Source: Zoogloeaceae bacterium (lineage in GTDB: Bacteria; Pseudomonadota; Gammaproteobacteria; Burkholderiales; Rhodocyclaceae). From it: 5,987 nucleotides of DNA. A program made the position numbers and the translations under genes. Shown in pieces: positions 1-5,961 of this stretch. The notes beneath the pieces are model-generated. The model made no database searches and had not been told where the DNA came from. It was given only the letters and a program-made list of their open reading frames with translations. The stretch spans positions 1 through 5,987 of the forward strand of contig JAISSL010000129.1 of the NCBI GenBank assembly GCA_031273145.1, read 5' to 3'. Each line of letters opens with the position of its first letter. Position 1 is the stretch's first letter.

Positions 1-1743
1 CGTACTCTGCAACAGCAGGAAAGACTGACGCAGTTTTCGCAGGAAATGACCCAGAGCGGATGCTGGGAGCAAAGCATCATGGGATTCAGCGGCTCGGACA
101 ACCTGTGCCGGATGTTCGGCATTGCGCCGGGCAATCTCGCCGACTGGCGACAATTGCTGACGGCCATGCACCCCGATGAGCGGGGACGTTTCACCGATGC
201 CGTGCTGTATCTGGAAAAGCACAATGAGCATATGATGTTCGAGGTTCGCCTGAAAGGCGCAAATGGCGCGGACGGCCCGGAAACGAATATCCGCCTTTAT
301 CTCAATAGCCAGACAAAGGAAGGCGAAGGCCGCTTCATTCAGGGCGTCGCGCAGGATGTCACCCAGGAATTGCGGCAGGAGCAGAAAATCCAGTTTCTCT
401 CCTATCACGACCCGATTACCCAACTGGGCAACGTCCTGTACTGGGATAAACATGCCTCGCAGGCAGTTACCTTCGCCACTAAGAACAATCGAACGGTTCT
501 GGCCATTTTCGAGATTGCGCTGGAAAACATGGACAAGCTTGTCAGCGCCTTCGGCATCAGCGTAAACAGGCGGATACGCAGCGAAGTGGCCGACCGAATC
601 CGAAAAATCACGCAGGAAGGCGACATCGTGGCATGGCACGGCAGAGGGTTTTCCTGCTGCGCGCCCAACCTGAAAAGCGCCAGCGAAGCCGCGCGTCTTG
701 CCAACGATTTGCTGGAATCCATCAAGGCTTCTCCCCTGATGATTGACGAGCGGGAAATCATGCTCTCCATCAGCATCGGCATCGCGCTTTTCCCGGAGGA
801 CGGACGCACCCTGGATACGCTTCAGAGAAACGCCATAACCGCCCTAAGCTCGGTGAGAAACTCCAATCAGGGCTATTTCCAGTTCTTCGAGCCGGGCATG
901 AACCGGCATCTGGTAGAACAATTGCTGCTGGAAAGCGCATTGCGGATGGGCATCCCCCGCAACGAACTGGTTTTGTACTACCAGCCGCAAATCCATCTGG
1001 GCAACGGCAAGGTGCAATCCTGCGAGGCGCTGGTACGCTGGCAGCATCCCGAAAACGGGCTGATCCTTCCGGGGCAGTTCATTCTCATGGCGGAAGAAAC
1101 CGGGTTGATTCTGCCGCTGGGGCAGTGGGTCTTTACCGAAGCCTGTCGGCAGCAGGTGCGCTGGAAGGAATACGAAATCACCATTGCGGTCAATATCTCC
1201 GGCGAGCAGTTCCGCAGGGATGGCTTCGTCGAAGACATTACCCGCATCCTCAAGGAAACAGAGGCCGATCCAAAACACATCGAACTGGAAATCACGGAAA
1301 GCGCCCTGATGAATCTGAACGATACCCTGCTGGAACGGATTTATACCCTGAAAAGCATGGGCTTTGCGCTTTCCCTGGATGACTTCGGCACCGGCTATTC
1401 CAGCCTTTCCTACCTGAAACGCCTGCCCATTGACTGCCTGAAGCTGGATCAGTCTTTCGTCATGGATTTGCCGTATGACGCCGATAGCTGCTCCATTGCG
1501 AGCGCGGCGCTCCTGATGGCGAAAGAACTGGGCATGTCCGTCGTCGCCGAGGGCGTGGAAAATCAGGCGCAGATGACCTTCCTGCAACAACACCAGTGCG
1601 ACATCCTGCAAGGCTATTACTTCAGCAAACCGCTGCCCGCTCCCAACTTCGAGCTATGGTTGCAGGCATTCGAAAACCATCCAACAGGTCTTGCGGACGA
1701 CAACTTTTTTGACCGAAGCGCCCCTACCAAAGGTAGCAATTGA
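1..1743 (+). CDS. PAS-GGDEF(degenerate)-EAL protein, probable cyclic-di-GMP phosphodiesterase, 5'-truncated by window edge
   Basis: The frame is open from base 1, so the N-terminus is missing; the first in-frame ATG is at 46, and residues below are counted from it. Residues about 3-110 resemble a PAS/PAC sensor domain, ending in a typical QDVTQELR exit followed by a short helical linker and the HDPITQLGN entry of a GGDEF domain (about 117-285). That domain is dead by sequence: the active-site GGDEF is HGRGF (198-202), the RxxD inhibitory site reads QEGD, and the metal-binding and guanine-contacting positions are also lost. The EAL domain (about 292-545) keeps E327-A-L, N383, E415, D445-D446 in DDFGTGYSS, K466, E502 and Q522-G-Y. 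EAL domains hydrolyse cyclic-di-GMP to pGpG, so turnover by the EAL half is the likely activity, with PAS and perhaps the inert GGDEF as sensory parts. No terminator follows it, so read-through into the next gene is possible. Any input or membrane domain upstream cannot be seen. Confidence 0.93.
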   Translation, partial: RTLQQQERLTQFSQEMTQSGCWEQSIMGFSGSDNLCRMFGIAPGNLADWRQLLTAMHPDERGRFTDAVLYLEKHNEHMMFEVRLKGANGADGPETNIRLYLNSQTKEGEGRFIQGVAQDVTQELRQEQKIQFLSYHDPITQLGNVLYWDKHASQAVTFATKNNRTVLAIFEIALENMDKLVSAFGISVNRRIRSEVADRIRKITQEGDIVAWHGRGFSCCAPNLKSASEAARLANDLLESIKASPLMIDEREIMLSISIGIALFPEDGRTLDTLQRNAITALSSVRNSNQGYFQFFEPGMNRHLVEQLLLESALRMGIPRNELVLYYQPQIHLGNGKVQSCEALVRWQHPENGLILPGQFILMAEETGLILPLGQWVFTEACRQQVRWKEYEITIAVNISGEQFRRDGFVEDITRILKETEADPKHIELEITESALMNLNDTLLERIYTLKSMGFALSLDDFGTGYSSLSYLKRLPIDCLKLDQSFVMDLPYDADSCSIASAALLMAKELGMSVVAEGVENQAQMTFLQQHQCDILQGYYFSKPLPAPNFELWLQAFENHPTGLADDNFFDRSAPTKGSN

Positions 1744-1779
1744 TTCATGATGAGCTGTCCCAATTCGACAAAATGCCGG

Positions 1780-1785
1780 TAAAAT
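1780..1785 (+). promoter_or_regulatory. possible sigma-70 -10 box upstream of the Sel1-repeat gene
   Basis: TAAAAT differs from the consensus TATAAT at one position and lies 38 bases before the ATG at 1824, which would leave an untranslated leader of about 30 bases. No good -35 hexamer stands 15-19 bases upstream; the nearest TTGACA-like string (TCGACA, 1765-1770) is too close. It is therefore a weak prediction, and the gene may instead be read through from the EAL gene. Confidence 0.3.
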
Positions 1786-1811
1786 GTTGCCTTGCTTTGT
1801 TCATGACTGTC

Positions 1812-1817
1812 AGGAGA
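1812..1817 (+). promoter_or_regulatory. Shine-Dalgarno site that fixes the Sel1-repeat gene start
   Basis: AGGAGA lies 6 bases before the ATG at 1824. It selects this start over earlier in-frame candidates (TTG at 1740, ATG at 1773 and 1803), and the peptide beginning here has a clean signal sequence. Confidence 0.8.
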
Positions 1818-1823
1818 CACAAA

Positions 1824-2402
1824 ATGCTTCGAATGATACGCGGATGTATGGTTTTGATGGTGGCTTGCTTTGCCCTCTTGGCTCAGGCACAGAATGTCGA
1901 GGCAACCAAACGCATGGCTGAATCAGGGAATGCGGCGGCGCAAAACAGACTTGGCGCCATGTACCACCAAGGCCAGGGCGTGACGCAGAGTTATGCCGAA
2001 GCGGTGAAGTGGTGGCGCAAGGCGGCAGATCAGGGACATGCGGAGTCTCAATATTTGCTTGGCGATATGTACTTCCGTGGTCAGGGCGTAGCCAAAAATG
2101 AAACCGAGGCCATGAAGTGGACTCGCAAGGCGGCAGACCAAGGGCTTGCACAGGCTCAATTAGGTCTTGCCAATATGTACATCAATGGTCAGGGCGTCGC
2201 TGAAGATTTAGCCGAGGCCGTGAAGTGGACTCACAAGGCGGCAGAACAGGGACTTGCGCCGGCGCAATATATGCTTGGTCTTTTATACGCTAATGGTTAT
2301 GGCGTAGAAAAGAATGAGGCCGAAGCTGCGAACTGGTATCGAAAGGCAGCGGCACAGGGGGATGAGAAAGCCAGACAGGCGCTTGAAACCCTGAAGAAGT
2401 AG
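1824..2402 (+). CDS. exported Sel1-like repeat (SLR) protein, 192 aa
   Basis: The start at 1824 has a strong ribosome binding site and gives a signal peptide: a basic start (MLRMIRG), a hydrophobic core to about residue 19, and a probable signal peptidase I cleavage after AQA (20-22). The mature protein is almost entirely four Sel1-like repeats of exactly 36 residues (37-72, 73-108, 109-144, 145-180) plus a 12-residue partial repeat. Each repeat carries the usual pattern LGxMYxxGQGV...EAxKWxxKAAxQG. Sel1 repeats fold as pairs of helices stacking into a TPR-like superhelix that binds other proteins; no catalytic domain is present. The expected location is the periplasm or cell surface. The partner and process are unknown. 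It follows the EAL gene by 80 bases on the same strand, but this alone does not show a link to cyclic-di-GMP. It ends 14 bases before a hairpin terminator. Confidence 0.9.
   Translation: MLRMIRGCMVLMVACFALLAQAQNVEATKRMAESGNAAAQNRLGAMYHQGQGVTQSYAEAVKWWRKAADQGHAESQYLLGDMYFRGQGVAKNETEAMKWTRKAADQGLAQAQLGLANMYINGQGVAEDLAEAVKWTHKAAEQGLAPAQYMLGLLYANGYGVEKNEAEAANWYRKAAAQGDEKARQALETLKK
1932..2363 (+). repeat. four tandem 108-base repeats encoding Sel1-like units
   Basis: The units are 1932-2039, 2040-2147, 2148-2255 and 2256-2363, with no insertion between them. Similarity is visible in the DNA as well as the protein: the 44 bases at 2106-2149 and 2214-2257 differ at only 5 positions. The strict 108-base period shows growth by in-frame duplication within the gene. 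Confidence 0.88.
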
Positions 2403-2415
2403 GTCGCAAGGCAAA

Positions 2416-2442
2416 AACGGCTCTTCCTGGGGAAGAGCCGTT
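2416..2442. terminator. intrinsic terminator between convergent units, best on the minus strand
   Basis: An 11-base-pair perfect stem (2416-2426 with 2432-2442; core ACGGCTCTTC/GAAGAGCCGT) closes a 5-base loop, or 12 pairs with a 3-base loop if C2427 pairs with G2431. On the minus strand the stem runs straight into TTTTT, a classic rho-independent terminator 18 bases after the ubiA stop. On the plus strand the downstream run is broken (TT, then CAGG, then TTTT), so it should work less well for the Sel1 gene, whose stop is 14 bases upstream. Confidence 0.88.
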
Positions 2443-2459
2443 CAGGTTTTGATGGTTTT

Positions 2460-3344
2460 TCAAGTCGCCGTTTTCAAGAGCAGATAATCCAGGGCGATGC
2501 CGGAAAAGATAAGCATCCCCACCCAGTTGTTCTGCGAAAACGCTTTCATGCAGTCTTTGCCTTCCCGGTTGCGGATGAGGACATAGTGATACCCCGCAAA
2601 GCCGCAGGCAATCAGAAGCGACGCCAGAAAAATCACCCCCAGCCCCGCGCGTAGCCCCACCATAAGAATCAGGGCAAAGGCCATGCAGTAGCTGCACATG
2701 ATCGCCAGGACATCGTAGCGACCAAAGGTGATAGCGGAAGTGCGAATGCCAATCTTGAGGTCATCGGGGCGGTCGACCATCGCGTATTCGGTATCGTAGG
2801 CCAGCGCCCAAAAGATGTTGGCGACGACGAGTACCCAGGTATCCAGCGAGGTGTGTCCCGTTTCCGCCGCCCAGGCCATCGGGATGCCCAGGCCAAAGGC
2901 AAGGCCGAGCCAGGCTTGCGGCAAGGGGAAAAAACGCTTGGCAAAGGGATAGGAAAAAGCCACGACGAGCGCAAGGGCGGTCAAGCCCATAAAGAGCGGC
3001 GTCAGGCGGGGCAGCACCATCAAAAAGCAGATCAGGCAGCTTAACGCCATCAGGATAAAGGCTTCCGGCGTACTCACCGCGCCGGTCGCCAGCGGGCGCG
3101 ACTTCGTGCGCGTCACCTGACTGTCGAATTCCCGGTCGGCATAGTCGTTGGCTATGCAGCCCGCCGAGTGCATCAAAATCGCGCCAACGACAAAAATCAC
3201 AACCCAGCCGGGATCGGGACTGCCTTCAGAAGCTAGCCACAACGCCCACATCTGCGGCCAGAGCAGGAGCAATCCGCCCACCATGTTGAACCGCATCAAG
3301 ACTTCGTAGGCGGTCAGTCGGCTTTTCAGTTGTTGAACGTTCAT
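2460..3344 (-). CDS. ubiA: 4-hydroxybenzoate polyprenyltransferase UbiA, 294 aa
   Basis: UbiA is an inner-membrane enzyme that joins a polyprenyl chain from its diphosphate to carbon 3 of 4-hydroxybenzoate, the first membrane step of ubiquinone synthesis. Both aspartate-rich Mg-diphosphate motifs are present: NDYADREFD (66-74) and YDTEYAMVDRPDDLKIG (183-199). The loop RTKSRPLATG after the first motif, the central KRFFPLPQAWLGLAFGLGIP (137-155) and the C-terminal FSQNNWVG are also typical of the ubiquinone-type branch. Hydrophobic segments fit eight or nine membrane helices, and the length is usual for the family. The start is preceded by a weak AGAAG site 6 bases upstream. It is the last gene of the four-gene minus-strand run, 18 bases after the pilin-like gene and just ahead of the terminator. 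The chorismate lyase gene ubiC, its partner in some proteobacteria, is not in this window. Haem O or menaquinone prenyltransferases are less likely given the second motif. Confidence 0.95.
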   Translation of the reverse strand: MNVQQLKSRLTAYEVLMRFNMVGGLLLLWPQMWALWLASEGSPDPGWVVIFVVGAILMHSAGCIANDYADREFDSQVTRTKSRPLATGAVSTPEAFILMALSCLICFLMVLPRLTPLFMGLTALALVVAFSYPFAKRFFPLPQAWLGLAFGLGIPMAWAAETGHTSLDTWVLVVANIFWALAYDTEYAMVDRPDDLKIGIRTSAITFGRYDVLAIMCSYCMAFALILMVGLRAGLGVIFLASLLIACGFAGYHYVLIRNREGKDCMKAFSQNNWVGMLIFSGIALDYLLLKTAT

Positions 3345-3362
3345 GGCATTCTTCTTTTGTGG

Positions 3363-4016
3363 TTATAGTGTTTTGCAGAGCAGGTAGGTTTGCCCGCCAT
3401 CGTCCAGATAGCCGGTCTCCTGGGGAAGTCCCGCCCCAGCCGCAGGATTCGGGGCGTTTTGCAGCATTGCGCGTAACGTGCCGCTTTGCGGTAAGCCATC
3501 GTCCAGTTGGGCATCAATGGCCGTGGCGATTTTTGCGGACAGGTTGCTGGCGCAGACCAAATGACCGGTCAAGCCAAACGCGCCATACTGGATACCGATC
3601 AGGCCGCCGCCCGCATTTTTCGGCACGCCGTCCTCGGCGGCGCCGGTGAGCAATCCCGCCTGGCGCAGATGGCGCCAGAGCAGGACGGATTCCATCGCGC
3701 CATTGCACGCGCTGCCGCCCGTTCCGCCGCCGTTATATGCGCCGCAGATGATCCCGTCGCCATCGCCGCCAGTCTCGCCAGTCCAGCGGCGGGAGATGGA
3801 AGCGCCGCGTTCATCGCCGGGCAGGGCGCGATAACGATCCTGATAGGTGTAGAGCGCGGCTGAAATGCTGTTCATGTCGTTGATGATGTTGCGTACCCTG
3901 GCCTGAACGATGAGTTCCTGCCCTTTCAGGACACCGCCCAGCAAAAGGCCGATGATAACAAGCACGATGGCGATTTCGACCAGGGTAAAACCGTTTTGTG
4001 AAGTAGGGCGACGCAT
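3363..4016 (-). CDS. type IV pilin-like (pseudopilin) protein with prepilin cleavage/methylation motif, 217 aa
   Basis: The product starts with a nine-residue basic leader MRRPTSQNG, then FTLVEIAIVLVIIGLLLGG: the prepilin peptidase (PilD) site with Gly at -1, Phe at +1 (to be N-methylated) and Glu at +5, followed by the hydrophobic helix that anchors the subunit and packs it in a filament. After it comes the alpha1 extension GQELIVQARVRNIINDMNSISAALYTYQDRYRALPGDE (split here as GQELIVQARVRN and IINDMNSISAALYTYQDRY-RALPGDE), a Gly-rich stretch, and a C-terminal part containing DAQLDDGLPQSG. Four cysteines in the mature protein could make two disulfides. It resembles isolated betaproteobacterial prepilin-type proteins, not a major pilin. 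No other pilus or type II secretion gene is nearby, so its apparatus is unknown. The ATG at 4016 is chosen because it places the leader correctly, although no Shine-Dalgarno sequence is visible before it. It starts 40 bases after the kinase stop and ends 18 bases before ubiA. Confidence 0.88.
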   Translation of the reverse strand: MRRPTSQNGFTLVEIAIVLVIIGLLLGGVLKGQELIVQARVRNIINDMNSISAALYTYQDRYRALPGDERGASISRRWTGETGGDGDGIICGAYNGGGTGGSACNGAMESVLLWRHLRQAGLLTGAAEDGVPKNAGGGLIGIQYGAFGLTGHLVCASNLSAKIATAIDAQLDDGLPQSGTLRAMLQNAPNPAAGAGLPQETGYLDDGGQTYLLCKTL

Positions 4017-4056
4017 AGAGAAGGGGGTTTCTGCCAGAAAAAGGAAAGCAATCAGC

Positions 4057-5013
4057 TTACCAGAGATTTTCGCCAAATTCACGGCGATACTGCGCGTTGA
4101 TGGCATCCGGCGTGGGGGCGTGGTTTTGCGAGCCGTACTGGGCAATTTTTATCGCGCCCATGAGGGAAGCAAGTTGTCCGGTCTTTCGCCAGTCGAACCC
4201 GGCAAGCAGGCCATAGAGCAACCCGGCGCGATACGCATCGCCGCAGCCGGTCGGGTCAAGCACAGCCTCGGCGCGCGCGCAGGGAATATTGATGCGCTCG
4301 CCGCCCGTCCATATCCCGGAACCTTCACCGCCGTGCGTGATAATCAGCGCCTCAACCCGCTCGGATAAGCGCTCAATGCTCAAACCGGCGCGCTCGCTGG
4401 CAAGGCGGGCTTCGTAATCATTGAAACAGGCATAGTCAGCCATGTCGAAAAAGGCGAGCACCTCTTCCCCGGAAAACATCGGCAAGCCCTGCCCCGGATC
4501 GAAGATAAAGGGAATTTTCGCCGCGACGAAATCGCGGGCATGTTGCAGCATCCCTTCCCGTCCGTCGGGCGAGACAATGCCCAGCCGCGCTTCGCCCGGC
4601 TCAACGCGGTTCTGGTGGGAGAAATTCATTGCGCCGGGATGAAAGGCGGTAATCTGGTTGCCGTCCAGATCGGTCGTGATGAACGCCTGCGCGGTCAACG
4701 TGTTCTCCACATGGCGTACCCGGTCGAGCGGAATGCCAAACCCTTCCAGGCGGGCGCGGTAGGGCGCAAAATCGTCGCCGACCGTCGCCACGATGCGGGG
4801 CGAACCGCCCAGAAGATGCAGGTTGTAGGCGATATTGCCCGCGCAGCCGCCAAATTCGCGCCGCATCTCTGGCACCAGAAAGGAGACGTTCAGGATGTGA
4901 ATCTGCTCAGGCAGAATGTGGTTGCGGAAGCGATCCGGGAATACCATGATGTTATCGTAGGCGAGCGAACCGCAAATCAACGCGGCATCATGGCTGGAAG
5001 CGAGGGAGGACAT
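4057..5013 (-). CDS. PfkB-family sugar/nucleoside kinase, adenosine-kinase-like, 318 aa
   Basis: PfkB (ribokinase) family enzymes transfer the gamma-phosphate of ATP to a hydroxymethyl group of a sugar or nucleoside in the cytoplasm. Visible marks are the N-terminal strand ALICGSLAYDNIM (11-23), the first signature FGGCAGNIAYNLHLLGG (54-70), the Mg/phosphate motif N198-D-Y-E201, and the second signature DPTGCGDAYRAGLL (253-266) with the anion hole and catalytic base Asp259. The length is normal for the family. The GCAGNIAYNL form and the C-terminal GSQNHAP resemble proteobacterial proteins usually named adenosine kinase or carbohydrate kinase; the substrate cannot be read from sequence, and ribokinase or another sugar kinase remains possible. 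The Met start lies right before the first beta strand, 12 bases after the upstream stop, with only a distant weak GAGA as binding site, so translation may be coupled to the DUF3426 gene. The pilin-like gene follows after 40 bases. Confidence 0.9.
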   Translation of the reverse strand: MSSLASSHDAALICGSLAYDNIMVFPDRFRNHILPEQIHILNVSFLVPEMRREFGGCAGNIAYNLHLLGGSPRIVATVGDDFAPYRARLEGFGIPLDRVRHVENTLTAQAFITTDLDGNQITAFHPGAMNFSHQNRVEPGEARLGIVSPDGREGMLQHARDFVAAKIPFIFDPGQGLPMFSGEEVLAFFDMADYACFNDYEARLASERAGLSIERLSERVEALIITHGGEGSGIWTGGERINIPCARAEAVLDPTGCGDAYRAGLLYGLLAGFDWRKTGQLASLMGAIKIAQYGSQNHAPTPDAINAQYRREFGENLW

Positions 5014-5025
5014 GGCGGCAAAATC

Positions 5026-5949
5026 TCACGGATAGAAAAGGTAAAGGTTGTAGCCGGAAGGGGCAATCGCGCGGGTGCCCAGGTCGAGCCGAACCAGGGT
5101 CACGCCGGGCTTGAATGCGCCTTGCGCCTGCTCGTTCGTGAGGTAATCCTCTGGCGAAAACACCTTGCGAACCAGCATCATATTGTACGGATCGGTCAGG
5201 GAAATTTCCAGATGCGGCCAGGCCAGCGGGTAATGCGCCTTGTTGTGGAGGGTGACGAACAGCCGCAGGCGATCCGGCGCTTCCAGCGTTTGCAGTTCGG
5301 AGCCTTCGATGAAAAGCGATTCGGGTTCGCGGGCTAAGGGGGTCTCTACCCCCAGCGTCTGAAACAGGCTGGCGAAGGCCGGGGAATTCTGGCTGATTTC
5401 GCTGCGGAAGTGCAATATCACCTGCACGGAGAGGAACAGGGCGAAGAATGCGGCGGCAAGCGCGAAAGGCAGGAGCGCGTAGTGGTGCGTTTTGCCATCC
5501 GGCGAGTGGGTGTCCCATGCGGCAAGGCGCGCGGGAATTCTGCCGCCCTTTAGCGCCTGCTTGCGGATTTCTTCTGCTATCTGCCCGTCCTCTTCGCCGG
5601 AGGCAGACAGCGCCTTCATCGCAAGCAATTCGTCAATGGGGTCGAGCATGGGCAATGCGGCAGCCGACTCGTCCTCAGGCAAAACGGAGGGGTCCGCATC
5701 ATCCGCCAAAATGATGGTGAGGGAATCGAGCTTTTGGGGCGGCTGAGGGGCGGGCGTTGCGGACGGCACGGACTGCGGTTCATCCTCAGACCATGCGAAC
5801 AGGAAAATGTCCTCTTCCTCTTTCACGAAATGCGCCCTGGCATTGAAGGGATGCAGGCACGCGCCACAACGAACCTGCCCATCATAGGCGGTCAATTGTT
5901 CCTGAAGGGCGCGAAAAACGGTTTGGCAATGAGGGCAACGGGTTAGCAT
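5026..5949 (-). CDS. zinc-ribbon and DUF3426 domain membrane protein, 307 aa
   Basis: The N-terminus is a small zinc ribbon with paired cysteines C5-P-H-C8 and C28-G-A-C31, in the MJ0042-type arrangement. An acidic and proline-rich linker of low complexity (about 42-150) follows, then one membrane helix (about 157-180, flanked by HH and R182) and a C-terminal domain (about 190-307) of the DUF3426 type, with LHNKAHYPLAWPHLEISLTD, the PEDYL motif, and the usual ending GYNLYLFYP. The ribbon should be cytoplasmic and the DUF3426 domain periplasmic. The function is unknown. In many betaproteobacteria this family lies just downstream of prmA (ribosomal protein L11 methyltransferase), so prmA may lie beyond the right edge; this is background knowledge and is not seen here. 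The start is fixed by the zinc ribbon and by an in-frame TAA 9 bases before the ATG. GAGG touches the ATG directly, too close for a normal Shine-Dalgarno site. It is the first gene of the minus-strand run. Confidence 0.92.
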   Translation of the reverse strand: MLTRCPHCQTVFRALQEQLTAYDGQVRCGACLHPFNARAHFVKEEEDIFLFAWSEDEPQSVPSATPAPQPPQKLDSLTIILADDADPSVLPEDESAAALPMLDPIDELLAMKALSASGEEDGQIAEEIRKQALKGGRIPARLAAWDTHSPDGKTHHYALLPFALAAAFFALFLSVQVILHFRSEISQNSPAFASLFQTLGVETPLAREPESLFIEGSELQTLEAPDRLRLFVTLHNKAHYPLAWPHLEISLTDPYNMMLVRKVFSPEDYLTNEQAQGAFKPGVTLVRLDLGTRAIAPSGYNLYLFYP

Positions 5950-5955
5950 CCTCGC

Positions 5956-5961
5956 ATTTTA
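5956..5961 (-). promoter_or_regulatory. possible -10 box directly before the DUF3426 gene
   Basis: On the minus strand TAAAAT ends 6 bases before the ATG at 5949, within GGTAAAATG, the same nine bases that precede the Sel1 gene. Transcription from it would start at or next to the A of the ATG and give a leaderless mRNA. No clear -35 hexamer is seen in the remaining 26 bases, so the box may be chance and the gene may be read from an upstream promoter. Confidence 0.3.

Noticed and set aside
844..1611. A 255-codon open frame on the minus strand opposite the EAL domain.
   Set aside because: It lies wholly antisense to a well-supported EAL domain, has no recognisable motif or good ribosome site, and its composition is that of a shadow frame.
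1738..1765. Inverted repeat AATTG...CAATT after the EAL gene as a terminator.
   Set aside because: The stem is only five AT-rich pairs with an 18-base loop and no T-run.
1740..1823. Earlier start of the Sel1 gene at the TTG overlapping the EAL stop, or at the in-frame ATG codons at 1773 or 1803.
   Set aside because: None has a good Shine-Dalgarno site, and each would place extra residues before the signal peptide; AGGAGA at 1812-1817 points to 1824.
1857..1868. A lipobox-like MVAC in the Sel1 protein leader (Cys15).
   Set aside because: The hydrophobic stretch before Cys15 is too short and position -3 is Met; the AQA site further on fits signal peptidase I better.
2290..2697. A 135-codon minus-strand frame across the Sel1-ubiA junction.
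   Set aside because: It overlaps the ubiA end in another frame, crosses the terminator hairpin, and has no coding features.
4017..4145. A 43-residue N-terminal extension of the pilin-like protein, starting inside the kinase gene.
   Set aside because: It would bury the prepilin leader in the middle of the protein; the cleavage motif requires a short basic leader, which the ATG at 4016 gives.
4540..5337. A 265-codon open frame on the plus strand crossing the kinase-DUF3426 junction.
   Set aside because: It is antisense to two genes with clear family motifs, and its product shows no domain; long antisense frames are common in GC-rich DNA.
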